Made by a program: the position numbers and the translations under genes. From Isoetes taiwanensis (Eukaryota > Streptophyta > Lycopodiopsida > Isoetales > Isoetaceae), in assembly GCA_021234155.1 (NCBI GenBank), contig JAJEKV010000010.1:15444275-15508274 (forward strand): a stretch of DNA of 64,000 nt, given 5' to 3'. Below the pieces are notes generated by a model, which did not search any database, had not been told where the DNA came from, and was given only the letters and a program-made list of their open reading frames with translations. Positions 21,768 through 34,194 of the stretch are shown piece by piece (the stretch's first letter is position 1; each line of letters begins with the position of its first letter).

Positions 21768-24447
21768 TATATATATATATATTATAAAAAAATAGCGTCC
21801 GTGAGTAAGTCCACCCCCATCGACGGTTAAGGAGGCGCCACGTGGCTTGATCTGGGCCATCCATGGGCTTTGGCCTCTCAAAAGCTCCCAAGTTTGGTGG
21901 ACAAAATTTTTTGTTTTTACCACCTGACTTGAACCCCGACATTGCCCCCAAACCCCCACCCTTACCACTAGACCAACCAGCCTTTTCTTGAAAGAATAGG
22001 AAGTCCATGCTTAGTTAAGGCTGGGGCAATGGAAATTCCTTTGGTTAATTAAAAGCCTTGATGATCCTAGAACCTTCTAGAATGTTCTAGAATGAAGCTA
22101 GAGAGAGAAGAGAGAGGAGGGAGAGAGGAGAGAGAAGAGAGAGGAGGGAGAAGAGGGAGAGAGAGAAATAGAAAAGAGAGAGAAAGGTAGAGAGAGAGGG
22201 GAGAAATAGAGAGAGAGGAGAGAGAAGAGAGAGGAGGGAGAGAGAAATAGAAAAGAGAGAGAAAGGTAGAGAGAGAGGGGAGTGCAGAGAGAGAGGAGAG
22301 AAATGGGAGATAGAGAAATAGGAGATAGAGAGAGAGAGAGATAGGAGAAAGAGAGGGGAGAAATAGAAAGAAAGAGAGGAGAGAGAGAGGAAATAGAATG
22401 TATTAGAACGTTCCAAGAGAGGGAGGAGAGAATTATAAAGAAATTATTTTTATTACAAAATAGAAAATATTATTTTTAAGACTTTGATATGCTCACCAAA
22501 AATAGAATGTGGGAGCCTAAAAATAGAAAGTTTTACTAAAAATAGAAAGTTTTAAAAAAAATAAGAAAGTTTGTTTAAACTTTGTAAAACTCAAATAGAA
22601 TGTAATAAGAATGTTTCGGAATGACAGATGTCTCAAAGGTACAACCTAAAAAATAGAGAGTTTTAGAAAAGCATCTTAAACTTAAAAATAAAAGAGAAAG
22701 GAGGTAGTCTAGAAACAAAAAGTTTGCTAAAAACTTTACAAAAACTCAAAATAGAATGTTCTAGAATGTTCCAAATGCTATAGGGCAAACCACCTATGCC
22801 TAGAAGCAGAGAGACTAAAAATAGAAAGTTTTTGAAACTTGCAATGCTCAAAAATAGAATATTCCGAGGTGATGGGTATGATGATGGTGTGTGTAAGCTT
22901 CTCACAGGGGTGAGATACTTTAGAATTGACATAGAATTTAGAATAGGAGCCCTCATTGGGTATGAGTATGTTACCCATGAAAGGGAGAACAGTTTCACTA
23001 AAAAATAGAGGAGCCTCATGGGATGAATACCCCGCCTAAAAATAGAAAGTTTCAGGGAGGAGAAAAATAGAAAAGTTTTTAACACTTTGCAAATGCTCAA
23101 AATAAAATTTGTTCGAATGTGGGAGATGAAATGGGTAAACAAAGAGAAGGAGAAAAAATAGAAAGGTTTTTGGAGAAACTTTGCTTGGAAATGTTTAAAA
23201 TAGAATTTCCTAGAATGTTAGAGGGAAAATGTTCAAAGGTAAAGCATCTCACTTAAAATAGAAAGTTTTAGTCTAAAAAATAGGAAGTTTGGAGAAAAAC
23301 TTGTAAAACTCAAATAGAATGAGAGAGAATGAGCGTTCCATGCCATAGGGAATCCCACAAAAAATAGAAAGAGAGTTCAAAAAAGAAGTTTGAAAAACTT
23401 TCCAAATGCCAAAAGAGAGAAGATTCGAGATGTTCCAGATGAGGGAGGATAAACCAGATGGATGCCAGAGAGAGAGGAGAAGCAGAGAGAGAGGGAAAAA
23501 GATGAGAGAAAAAGAGGAGGAGAGAAAAGTTTGAAACCTTGCAGAAATGCTCAACAGAAGGGGAGACAGAGAGGAGAGGGAGAGAGAGAATTGGTAGTAA
23601 AAGAGGGAGAGAGGGTATGATGGGAGAGTGTAAGAGACAAGGGAGAGGGGTGATAGAGAAAGAGAACTGGAGAGGAGAGGAAAGAGAAGATGAGAGGAAG
23701 TCCAGAAGGGCAGAGGAGAGAGTATGTTACGGTGGCCATGAATGATACTTTGTTGATAATAGAATAAAGGGTTGACAAAGATGTGTGAATAAAAATATGA
23801 ACACCATGGAGGGGTGCCACGTGGCTTGAGATGTGAGCCTCTCAAAAAGGTAGACAAAAATTTTTTGGCTTTACCACGGATAGGTACCGCGCCTTTCTTA
23901 AAAAAAAGAATACTTTGAATTGGTAGTGTTCTTCCCATGAGAATGATACTTAGAACTGGTAGTAGGAAGAGAGTGTATATGGACCTTGCATGGAAGTAGA
24001 GGAGGAAGCAGGTCTCCTTTATGGATAACAAAGATGGAGAGAGAGGGAGAAATAGAGAGAGATAGGGAGAAAGGGAGAGAGAAGGAATGGAGAAGGAGAG
24101 AGGAGAGAGGAGAGGAGAAGAGGGAGAAAGGAGAAGAGAGAAGCAGAGAGAGAAGAGAGAGAGAAAAGAAGAGAAAGAGAGGAGAGAGAGAGGAGAAGAG
24201 AGAGGAGAGAGAAGAGAGAGAGAGGAGGGAGAGGGAGGAGAGAGAGAGAGAAAAGAGAGAAGAGAGAGAAGAGAGGAGAGAAAAGAGAAGAGGAGAGAGA
24301 GAGAAGAGAGAGAAGAGGGAGAGAGGAGAGGGAGAGAGGAGGAGAGAGGTGGGGCCCAAAAGGGAGAAGAGAGAAGAGAGAGGAGAGAGAGAAGAGAGAG
24401 AAGCAAAGAGAAGGCCCGTGAGAAACAGGCCGCCCGGCCCTTTCTAG
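21768..24447 (+). mobile_element. Helitron-like unit H3, sequence degraded
   Basis: Begins in a short TA run followed by TTATAAAAAAATAGCGTCCG and ends GGCCCTTTCTAG (24444-24447). The tRNA-like segment is at about 21912-21982. Repeat words from H1/H2 are recognisable, but GAGAG strings appear where other words are expected (for example 22660-23830). A partial extra leader (GCCACGTGGCTTGAG at 23817, then ACAAAAATTTTTTGGCTTTACCACGGA) suggests a second truncated unit nested within it. Confidence 0.4.
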
Positions 24448-24913
24448 TCTAATATTATAAAAAATAGTGTCCGTGGAGAGGGAGAGGCTCAGATGTCACG
24501 CCTACCATCGACGGGGGTGCCAAGGGCTTGATCCCGGTCAGTCCCGGGCCTTGGCCTCTCAAAAGCTCCCAAGGAGAGTAGACAAAAATTTTTTGGTTTA
24601 CCAGGGACTTGAACCCTCGACATTGTTCTTCAAACCCCCCACCCTTACCAGAGAGACCAACCCGCCTTTTCTTAAAAGAATAGGAAGTCCATGCTTAGTT
24701 AAGGAAGAGGGGCAATGGAAATTCCTTTGATTAATTAAAAGCCTTGATGATCCCACAACCTTCTAGAATGTTCCAGAATGAAGCTAGAGAGAGAAAGAGG
24801 AAGGGGGAGAAGAGAGAGGAGAGAGGAGAGAGAAGAGAGGAGGAAGAAGAGGGAGAGAGAGAGGAATAGAAAAGACAAGAGAAAGATGGAGAGAGAGGGG
24901 AAAAACAGAGAGA

Positions 24914-24946
<33 letters not shown>

Positions 24947-25830
24947 AGGGGGAGAGGAGAGAGGAGAGAGAAGAGAGAGAAGAGAGGAGAGGGGGGGAGA
25001 GAGAGGAGGAGGAGAGAGAGAGGGAGAGAGAGAGGGGGAAAAAAGAGAGAGGAGAGAGAGAGAGGGAAGAGGAGAGAAGAGAAATATAGCTGAAGTGAGT
25101 GATATGTTAAGTATTTTCACACACATAAAATATATCGATATATATAGGAGGCACCACGAGGGAAGAGCCAGGTTATAGCCATATATCCGGGGAGAGACGG
25201 AGATAAAGCAACACCCAAGGCATCTGGCTCCCTCAAAAGCTCCTCCCAAGTTTGGAAAGGAAATTTTTGGTTTACCCGTTCTGACTTGAGGTCGACATTT
25301 TTCTCCCCAAACCCCACCCTTACCACTGTGACCAACCAATCTTTCAGAGAAAATAGTACGGGAAGAGAGAAGCTTAGAGAAGGCAATGGAAAGAGAGGAG
25401 AGAGAGCCTTTGATGAGGAGGAGACCAAAGAATGTTCTAGAATGAAGAATAGAGAGAGAAGGGAGAGGAGGGAGAGAGGAGAAAATAGAGAGGAGGGAGA
25501 AGAGGGAGGGAGAGAAAGAGAGGGAGAGAGGGAGAGGGTAAAGACAAAGAGAAGAGAAGACTGAGGGAAGAAAGAGAGAGAGAGGAGAGAGAGAAGAGAG
25601 GAGAGAAAAGAAGAGAGAGGAGAGAGAAGAGAGACCACCTGGGAGAGGAGAGAGAGAAGAGAAAAGAGAGAGAGAGAAAGGGAGATGAGGGGAAGAGAGG
25701 AGAGAGGAGAGAAAAAAGAGGGGAGAGAGAAGAGAGAGAAAGGAGAGGGTGGGCCCAGAGAAGGGAATTCCAGGGGAGAGAGAGAGGAGAAAGGGAGAGA
25801 GAGAGGAAGAGAGGAGGCCCTTTCTTCTAG
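24448..25830 (+). mobile_element. Helitron-like unit H4, short and degraded
   Basis: Starts TCTAATATTATAAAAAATAG right after the CTAG of H3 and ends TTTCTTCTAG. It contains the tRNA-like segment (24593-24667), GA-rich blocks, and a second scrambled copy of the leader and tRNA-like words (25140-25370). Only 1383 bp long; it lacks the ~110-bp tandem units. Confidence 0.4.
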
Positions 25831-27439
25831 TATATTTATATAAGAAAGCTAGGGAGTGAGTAAGACCTCATCGACGGAGGAGAGATCCTGAAGAGAGCAG
25901 ACAAGAAAGAATCTTCTAGGCTTTAGAAAGACTCGATTCTAGAGAGGAGAAACTTCTAGAGTCTTCTAGAATGTTCTTAGAGAAGGAAAAAGGAGAGGGT
26001 GGGGAGAGAGAACCCTGGACACGAGGAAGAAGAGAGACCCTTACCAGAGACCAAGGTCTTTCCCTTAAAATAATAGGAACTCCATACTTAGTTAAGGTGG
26101 GGTCTAATTAATTCAAGGATTACTTAGGATGTTCTAGAATGTTCTAGAATCTTTGGGAATGTCCCTAGAATGTTAAGATGCTCATGAGGGAAGGCACCCG
26201 GTCTAAGAATAGAAAGTTTCAGCCTAAAATAGAAGTTTTTGAAACTTTGGGAATGCTCAAAATAGAATGTTGTGGAATGTTCCAGTGCTCATGGGTAAGC
26301 ACCTGGTCTAAAATAGAAAGTTTGAACCTAAAAATAGAAGGTTTTTTGAAGCTTTGCAAATGTTCAAAATAGAATGTTCGAATGTTCTAGGTGCTCATGG
26401 GTAAGCACCTCAGTCTTTAAAAAATAGAAAGTTTCACTAAAATAGAATTTAAAATTTTTTGAAACTTTGCAAATGTTCAAAATAGAATGTTACGGGGTGT
26501 TCCAGTGCTCATGGGTAAGCACCTTAGTCTAAAATAGAAAGTTCGGTCTAAAAATAGAATGTTTTTTTTGAAACTTTGCAAATGCCGAATGTTCGGAATG
26601 TTCAGTGATGGAACCTTAGTCTAAAAATAGTTTGATCTAAAAAGAGAGAGGAGAGAGGGAAGAGAGGGAGGGAGAAAGAAAGAGAGATAGGAAAGAGAAG
26701 AGAGGAGAGAGAAAGAGGAGAGAGGAGAGAGAAGAGGGACACGGGGAGAGGGGACAGGGAGAAGAGAGAAGAGAGAGAGAGAGGAGAGAGAAGAGAGGGA
26801 AGAGCAAGGAAAGAGAAGAGAGAGAATAGAGAGAGAGGAGAGAGGAGATAGGGCACATGGCGGAAAAAGAGAGGAGGAGAGAGGGGAAGGGAGGAAAGGA
26901 GCAAAAGAAAAGGGCCCGTCATTCCTGCCCCAGGGAGAGAGAGAGGAGAGAGAGAGAGAGAGGAGGGAGAGAGGGCCCCTGCCTCCCCAGGAGAGAGGAG
27001 AGCATGGAGAGAGAGGAGAGAGAAGAAGGATGGAAGAGAGAGGGGAGAGAGCAAGGAGAGAGGAGAGAGAAAGAAGGAGGGAGAAAGGAAACGGAGGAAG
27101 AGAGAGAGAGAGGAGAATAGAAAGAGGGAAGAGATAGGAAAGAGAGAGGAGAGATATATAGAGATATAGTATATAGAGATTAAAAGATAAAACAAGGGAT
27201 GAATTAGGAGAGAGGAAGAGAGAAGAGAGGAGAGAAAGAAGAGAGAGGAGAGAGAAGAGAGACACCCGGAGAGGGGATAGAGAGAAGAGAAAGAGAGAGA
27301 GAGAAAGGGAGATGAGGGGAGAGAGAGGAGAGAGAGAGAGAAAGAGGGAAGAGATAGGGGATAGGGCACATGGGTGGGCCCAAAAGAAGTCGGCGGGAGG
27401 CCTAGAGAGAAGAGAGAGAGGAAACGCCGCCCTTTCTAG
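25831..27439 (+). mobile_element. Helitron-like unit H5, degraded
   Basis: Follows the CTAG of H4 with TATATTTATATAAGAAAGC and GGGAGTGAGTAAG, and ends CCCTTTCTAG (27436-27439). It keeps TTCTAGAA words (25915-25975), a scrambled tRNA-like remnant (26005-26060), ~110-bp units (26150-26640) and a GA-rich block (26640-27420) with a second internal partial. Confidence 0.4.
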
Positions 27440-27870
27440 TATATTTATATAATAAAGAAAAGCTAGTGAGTGAGTCCCCATCGACGGGCTCAGCCACCAC
27501 GTATGCCATTTCTGGGCCTGGATCTTTTGAAAGTTCTAGAAGCTTTAGAAGGTCCTAGAATCTTCTAGAAGCTTCTAGAATCTTCTTTCTGACTTCTAGA
27601 AGGTTCCTAGAACATTCTAGAAGCTTCTAGAGTCTTCTAGAATGTTCTTAGACCTTCCAAAATTTTTTATGTGTATGGGGGATTCAACCTTGGACATTGC
27701 CCCCAAGCCCCCCACCCTTACCACTAGACCAAAACCCTTCCTTAAAATAATAGGAACTCCATACTTAGTTAAGGAAAAGGGTCTAATTAATTCAAGGGGG
27801 GGGGATGTTCTAGAATGTTCTAGAAGAGAGAGGAGAGAGAAGAGAGATGACATGAGAGAGGAGAGAGAAG
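27440..27870 (+). mobile_element. Helitron-like unit H6, 5' part only
   Basis: Starts TATATTTATATAATAAAG with GTGAGTGAGTCCCC. It has a dense TTCTAGAA block (27530-27655), a tRNA-like remnant (27670-27735) and AACTCCATACTTAGTTAAGG. It then stops in GA-rich sequence near 27870, where unrelated AT-rich DNA begins. Confidence 0.4.
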
Positions 27871-28160
27871 AGGGAAACCATCATTCAAATAAATTGGGAT
27901 TAAATTTTGGGATAAATTTTATATTGCAGTTTTTTAGTAACTTTTGTTAAATTCACTTTTTTAGTAACTTTGTTGCCCTTAGACTAGAATAGACGTTAAC
28001 ATATAATCACACACGGAATATAAATTCACACCTTAACTTCAAAATTACAAAATCATATATCATGAAACTCAAGTAGTACACAACTTTTTAAAAAGTGATT
28101 GATACATAGTAATCAAGGTTATCATTTTTCCACCAACATCCCAAGGATATGAGAACCTTA
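27871..28160. other. AT-rich spacer, nothing recognised
   Basis: No repeat or coding signal is seen. The 3' flank of the minus-strand DUF7869-type gene lies here. Confidence 0.4.
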
Positions 28161-31158
28161 TTCTTACATCCCCGAGGTATTGTAACTCTCACAAGCTTTA
28201 CTAGGAATAGTTTTGGAGTCCATGAGTACAATACGGTTTTCAATGTTCAGCCAAAGATCGTGATCACTAGGATTTCTCCTCCACCTCTTTTGTCCAACAA
28301 TCAATATCTTTTCTTTATCATATGATATTACCAACTCATGACCGGGACACCACCATTCCATGCGCATCTTATTGAAGTTAACATCACCTTCTTTTTTGCA
28401 AATATCCAGATAGTCCATCCCAACCACACCGGATAGGTCTCTAGATCTCACTGTTTTACTACTACAAATTGGTGGCACTCCACGCCAAGAGAAGGTCTAT
28501 AACAATCCATGCCTAGATATTTTGGCCCATCCCTCTAGGGACCAACATAGTGTTTATCGATTGAGGAGGAGCATATGCCTTCACAATGCTACTAATGGTA
28601 CCATCATCTTCACAAGACCGCCCAATGTTTTCCACTTACTTTTAGGGAACCACCCTTCCAAAGAAATGTTTCGAGATGTGTCTACCTCATCCAACAAGTT
28701 GATCACCTTCTTCCAATAATCTATCAATGCACCATTAGTCTCATCCCCAATTAGTTTGCCAATGTTGATGATGGTCATTGATGCCATCCTTAGTCAAGTT
28801 CCAATTGCTTGACTTCTTCAAATTGGTTTTTAGAGCTTGGTTGACCAGAGGTATCATAGGCTTGCCATTTGCATCCCTAAGTACTAAATTTCTAGGCCCC
28901 ACCTCCACCCCTCCCTCAAGGTCTCATTTTCCATTGCATGATGGAAACCTTCTCTCACCCAAAAGTGAATTGAAGAGGTCTAGAATGACCTTCCATGTCG
29001 AGAGCATAACCATCCACAAAACCTTCCAACGTGCACTTCTTCCATGATAGATCCTATAGGAGATGGATTTGTACATCCATGAAATATTTCCAATAGCCCT
29101 CGGGAAAAGTTGGTAATCGTCTCATTGCTTCAATATGACTATATTTTCCAAACAATGCATCCAATATCCTCATGAGTATGTCCGGCATTAGGAACCTCTA
29201 AATTGGACTTTTTCAAAAATACCTACAATTAAGTAGGATAGGAAAGAAAAACATCCACCTATTCTTATTTTGACAAGCACAATTATCTAGTTGCAAGAGG
29301 ACAAGCGGATCTCGAGGTTTAGCACGAGATGTTGAAGCCCAAATGTTCATTAGGTCCATTCCTCCTAAATCTTGCCTTGCTAAACTTTCAATACTATTAG
29401 GGTTCCATCCAACAATGCACTATGTAGTGCCTGGCTAGTCAGAGGATCTGTGAGGTGACCATTGTAACCCTTCATAGTTTCTTAAACACCTCATGATACT
29501 CCCAATGTGAAAAATCGACCATCACTCCACAACTCTAAACCGAAATGGCCATAATAGGTCCGAGAATGCCCATGCAATATTGCTCTATCATTGAAATCAC
29601 CAAAGGTATGATCTTCCACATGACTTAGAATGTACTTGAATTGTGGAAGACAAGTCTTCTGTTGGTCCATTTTATCATGTATAATACATAGATAGTTATT
29701 AGGTTCCATTGCGTATAAGGTCCTCCACATCCAATAAGTTGATCTACATGATAGTTGATCCGTCATATGGTCCTTCATATGTTCCTTATCTTTGCCCTTA
29801 GACTTGGTTGCCTGTTGATCTTATCTAGTGTCTCCTTCACTTAGCACATAAATTGCACTTGGCAAAGTTGTTTGAAGTTGCTATGGTCACATGCTTGAAA
29901 ATGCTTATTCCATAGCCTACTAAACTTGGGCTGGGATATAGAGGCCACTCAAGTTCGAAGCAATGCATTTATTTCCTCTAATATGCTTACAGGTACAATG
30001 GGATGGCAATCTCTTTTCAACAATAACTCTACCCTGTTCATCCTTCTTACTCTTATGTGGCATGTTTTCTGCATTGAAACCACATATCTTTCAAATATTT
30101 CCTTTGCGGCTATAGTTCTTGAGGTAGGCCTTACCAGGGCGGTGTTCCCATGCAATGCAATTTACTACCATTTCATGTCTCTTTTGCCGGTTGTGCCAAG
30201 AAGAGGTTGGAATTCCATGTATAGCCATCCATGCTTTTGAACATATCCACTTTCCATTCAATGGGAATCTTTTCTTCTTTGATCTTTCATCCCGAATTGC
30301 ATAGCCAAATATGGTGTACATGAAATTCCTCCTGCTATCACACTTAGATTCCTCGATATGTAGCTCTTGCTCCCCACCAACTCCTCTATTGTGAACATTC
30401 TAACACAAGAAGCCCAACAACATTCACCTCCTCTAACCTTCATCATAGCTTCGGGGAGAACAATCATAATCGACTTGCATCTTTTGGTGGGATAATGTTT
30501 GAAAGTTGGAAGTGGCCTCTTGCTACTTGTGTGAACATTGTTGACAATGGTTCTACATCTATAGGAAACGTGTAGTTCCCCTCCGATTGAATATCATCCC
30601 CTAGGCTATGCAACAATAGTTGGAACCTCTAGTTGCTTCACACAAGCTAGGCATTCTTGTTTGCCCGAACCCTTTTCCTTCCAATTGTCATATAATTTTG
30701 AGATTGCCACACCTAACCTGTCCTCCCCTAATCTTTCATCATTCACTTTATTGATAGGATCTGCTAGAACAATAATCCCTTCTCCCCATCTCTACATTTG
30801 CATGCATGTGGGGATCTTGACCTTTTGTTTTTCCAATCGACCCAGAGTATAAAGTACAATTTCCTTTCCTTTGGCATCATCCTTTTCATTTGAGGCCTTT
30901 TCCTTTCCTCCTGCCATCATCAACATCATTTGGAGTCTTTTTCTTTCCTTTGCCATCATGGAACATCATTTGAGGTATTTTCCTTTCCTTGCCATCATGT
31001 TCATTAGTTGGGGATTTTTCCTTGCCTTGATCAAGCATCATTAGGGGCTTTATTTTTAGCATTTTGCATGCCATTGACCTAGAATGCATAAAAATATATA
31101 GTAAGATTAGCATATCCAAATAACCTCTCAATAACATGTTCATAAATGAAAGCCTCAT
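28161..31158 (-). pseudogene. DUF7869-type transposase-like gene, decayed
   Basis: Minus-strand remnant of a TE-borne protein family with a DUF7869 domain. In protein order: a basic repeat-rich start (MACKMLKIKPLMMLDQGKEK, ATG 31074); CCWASCVRMFTIEEL (about 30420); SKAWMAIHGIPTSSW (about 30230); the catalytic-like core YLCIIHDKMDQQKTCLPQF (about 29690-29630); HGHSRTYYGHFG (about 29570); QLDNCACQNKNRWMFFF (about 29290-29240); and GHTHEDI then, after a shift, DALFGKYSHIEA (about 29180-29120). The order DGMDQxKT, DNCxxxNKN, GHTHEDIDA is diagnostic of the family as I know it. The tail (28164-28478) carries WWCPGHELVISYDKEKILIV. Several frameshifts and stops are present. The family call is firm; the function is presumed DNA transposition. 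Confidence 0.72.
30865..31070 (-). repeat. ~50-bp repeats in the N-terminal coding part
   Basis: Four imperfect units read CCATCATG-ACATCATTTGAGG-TTTTCCTTTCC on plus. On minus they encode a lysine-rich repeat (GKERKIPQMM, GKGKKKTPND). They lie at the start of the DUF7869-type gene. Confidence 0.6.
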
Positions 31159-31181
31159 ATGTCTTATTCTATTTGATCATT

Positions 31182-31196
31182 CTATTTATATAATGG
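31182..31196 (-). promoter_or_regulatory. TATA box upstream of the DUF7869-type gene
   Basis: Minus-strand CATTATATAAATAGA lies about 25 bp before an ATG at 31158 and about 110 bp before the ATG at 31074. Spacing suits the second ATG better. Confidence 0.4.
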
Positions 31197-31254
31197 GATT
31201 CCCCAAGTTATTTTCCTCAACATTATATATAAATAAAACCCTCTACTTATTAGC

Positions 31255-31480
31255 CTTATAACTTGTATCCTATAATAACCTTTGTAATAAATTTTAACCT
31301 TGTAAAAGGGATAACCCTTATGAGGGTTAACCTTAAAAGGTTAACTTAACCATTAAAGGGATAACCTTGGTATCCTATAATAACCCTTTATAATAAATTT
31401 AACCTTATTATTACAAGGGATAACCTTGGTATCCTATAATAACCCTTATAATAAATTTAACATTGTTATTACAAGGATAA
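31255..31480 (+). repeat. ~60-bp tandem repeat, TATCCTATAATAACC
   Basis: TTGGTATCCTATAATAACC, TTATAATAAATTTAAC and ACAAGGGATAACC recur three to four times. AT-rich and non-coding. Confidence 0.75.
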
Positions 31481-32540
31481 AATCGCGGGTCCTTAAAACA
31501 ATTAACCCGTAAATAAATTTTTCGCGGAAGTTATAATGGCGCTGCATTTAAATTTGAAAGCGATTATTATTTCAAGTTAGTAATTTTGAACTTTTCTCTC
31601 ACTTTTAGCTTCCAATTCAGGCATTCCAGCGCTTCCAATTTCTTTACGCTCCAATTTCTTCTCGGCTTCTATTTGCTTCAATCAGCTTCTCGGCTTCTAT
31701 TATCTGCTTCAAACTTGCTTCGCTTCAATCTCGGCTTCCTCGCCGTCTATCTCGCTTTGAACTCGGCTTCTATCACGCTTTTATCTGCTTTTATCTCGCT
31801 TTAGCTTCTACAATCTGTTTTTATCTGTTTTTTATCTAGGCCGAGTTTTTTTACGCTTCTACAATCTTACGCTTTAGGGTTTTCGGCTCAAAGGTTTTTT
31901 CGGCTAAAAGGTTTCTACTCTGGCTTTTCTTTTGCTTTTCTGCTTTAAATATGCTTTTACTATGCTTCTATATGCTTTTTCGGCTCAATACAAGGTTCTA
32001 TACAAGGTTTGTAGGCTCTATACAAGGTTTTTCTCGTTTTTTTGGCTTTTCCGACTTTGAATAACTTTGGTTTTTGTGTTAAAGCTTCTCCTACTGCTAT
32101 TGCTTTTTTCTCCAAATTAGCACGCTATTGCTTTTTCTAATTTCTTAAGGCTTCTAATCACTTCTTAAGGTTTCTCGGGTTAGTATTTATTCTTATTATT
32201 TTACATAAAGTAGTTATTTTCCATAAAGCATGTTATTTACTTTTACATGCATCAGTTCTATTTCATATCATATCTGTTCTCTATCATATATGTATTACTC
32301 TATCTGTTCTATTTCATATCTGATCTATGATCTTGCTCTATGATCTAGATCATAGATCATAGATCTTCACTAGCTCTTCCTCTATCTGTTCTAAATAATG
32401 AACTAAAACAATGAACTAAATATTGAACTAAACAAGGAGTATTATTATTATATATCTGCTCTAACCTGGGCTTTATATTTTGAATTCGTGACTGCGTGAT
32501 TACGCCAGATTCTCGTGATTCCGCATTATGCATTTTGTTA
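31481..32540. other. Low-complexity C/T-rich DNA with CGGCTTCTATCTGCTT words
   Basis: CTTC, CGGCTTCTAT, TGCTTTTATC and TCTATCTGTTCTA words recur irregularly from 31600 to 32400. There is also an ATCATAGATCAT repeat near 32345. No gene is supported. Confidence 0.5.
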
Positions 32541-32559
32541 GAATAATATGTTGGAATGG

Positions 32560-32690
32560 GAGAAATCGCGCTTGGCGCATTTCTATTTTTGGGTTACGTT
32601 TTCCACTAGGTTAATCAAATCGCGCCAGGCGCGCTTTTAGTTTGGCATTTCAATTTCATACGGACTATACAAATCGCAAAGCGCGTGTGA
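32560..32690. repeat. First cluster of the CGCGCCAGGCGCG palindrome
   Basis: One perfect (32621-32632) and two diverged copies (32563-32580, 32668-32685) of a GC-rich palindrome in AT-rich DNA. Further copies are at 35968-36215, 38263-38343 and 39562-39580. Confidence 0.75.
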
Positions 32691-32733
32691 AATAGATCTT
32701 TGTGCTAATTACTTTCTCCTCGTTCTAGTGCCA

Positions 32734-33185
32734 TGGATTTTCCTTATGCATGGACTTTGGGCCGGTTCAAATACACCGCCGGTTCTAGTTCCTCGGACGA
32801 CCATCAACTCGACCTTTGACAAGATATTACTTGAGTGTCTTTGTTCAAAGCGTTCAAAGAGAGTTGGAGAATCCATTAGATGCCTCAGATCGGGGGCCAT
32901 GGGTACACTTCCATCGCATCTATGGACATATCGGACTCCTCATGCTCTTAGTAAGGCTCATGCCAACAAATAAGTACAAGGTTTGATTTATAGTATCAGG
33001 GATCGATACAACACTGGTTTGGAGACTCGACATCCTCGGGAAAGATGAGGATCCCTGATCATATCGTGGTGGTTGTGTGGGACTTCTTGCGGGATTGGGG
33101 CGATGAAGTGGGCCTCGTCGGACATATTGTAGAGATAGAAAGAATTCGTGCCGGGCGATTTTTGCGTAAGAAGAAATGTACATAA
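32734..33185 (+). pseudogene. Broken gene fragment, family not recognised
   Basis: Protein-like segments read in shifting frames after an acceptor-like TTCTCCTCGTTCTAG: MDFPYAWTLGRFKYTAGSS (from 32734), VQRELENPLDASDRGPWVHF and YGHIGLLMLLVRLMP (about 32845-32970), then an open 46-codon piece at 33045-33185 (VVVVWDFLRDWGDEVGLVGH, ending in basic residues RFLRKKKCT). Composition is more protein-like than the surroundings, but no known domain is evident. It may be an upstream part of the gene whose pieces follow at 34-39 kb. Confidence 0.3.
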
Positions 33186-34194
33186 CTTTTTTGAATATGA
33201 ATACAAACTAAGGCTGGCGCAATTTTGCACTATACTTTTCCGTCATTAGTTTATTTTTTTTTTTATATGCAATGTCGAAAAACATTGAATCGTGGATGCC
33301 CTCCGGCAAGTATGACCAACCCCAAGAAACTACATATTTTCATTAATGTGTAGTTTCATGGGGTTGATATGATCGGCAAAGAGCATCAAAGAATACAAAA
33401 GTTCACAACATCACGCAGATGATATGATATTTTTTTTTTTTGAATATCCAAATATACATACCTTTTAGGACGTTCTTTTGGCCATGCTACAAATGTGCCC
33501 ACGCTTTCACCAACTGTTGATCGCCACCGGATGTCTTCTTGGAAGAGCCTCATCTTCATAATTGCGATTTAGAATAGAAATCTTACGTAAACTTGTTCCA
33601 AGAGGAACACCATGACACATAGAACTTGATTCAAATCTTCGATTTTTTACACAATCCTACTCTACGCTTCAACTTTGTTGTTAAAAGATAGCATTCTTCT
33701 CTAAACGATAAAGAACCAGAATGCATTGTAAAAAATAGAGGACGAAAAATTGAGAACAAGAGAATGCATTCGAATTCACCATAGTTCAGCAGACATCGAA
33801 TGGGAATTGAAGGCGGCTCGATCGAATGGATTGAAGGCGGCTCGATCGATCGAATGGGATCGAGGCGGATCTTGGGGGCGCCTCGATAGTCGATTGTTCT
33901 TGGCCTGATACTAGGAATGATCTTAAGCCCGATAGTAGGTGGCGATTAGGTGGTAGTAGATTGCCACATATGCGTTTCTTGAAATTAATAATTAATTGTT
34001 ATCTTGAAATTGCACTAAAAGAAAAACACAATTTAAATTTGTAAATGAGCCGGATCGGGCGGTTAATTAAAGTATAAATTTAAAAGGACGCGAATTTGAA
34101 TTTACGGTTGTAAATCTGACGGCCTAGATTATGAACGCATACATATAAGTTTAAACCAAAACCCCAGTCTCATACTATCCGCACTTGCAGTTCT
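33186..34194. other. Spacer with one strong hairpin
   Basis: Apart from the hairpin at 33317-33366 and a short GGCGGCTCGATCGA tandem repeat at 33800-33880, nothing is recognised. A TATA-like ACATATAAG sits at 34140, about 55 bp before the next start codon. Confidence 0.4.
33317..33366. repeat. Inverted repeat, ~19-bp stem, ~12-nt loop
   Basis: CAACCCCAAGAAACTACA pairs with TGTAGTTTCATGGGGTTG with one mismatch. This could be a MITE core, a terminator-like structure or a small-RNA hairpin. Confidence 0.65.

Noticed and set aside
17650-25638. Frames of 100-377 codons rich in Ser/Leu (minus) or Arg/Glu (plus)
   Set aside because: Translation of GA-rich low-complexity DNA and tandem repeats; both strands stay open for compositional reasons.
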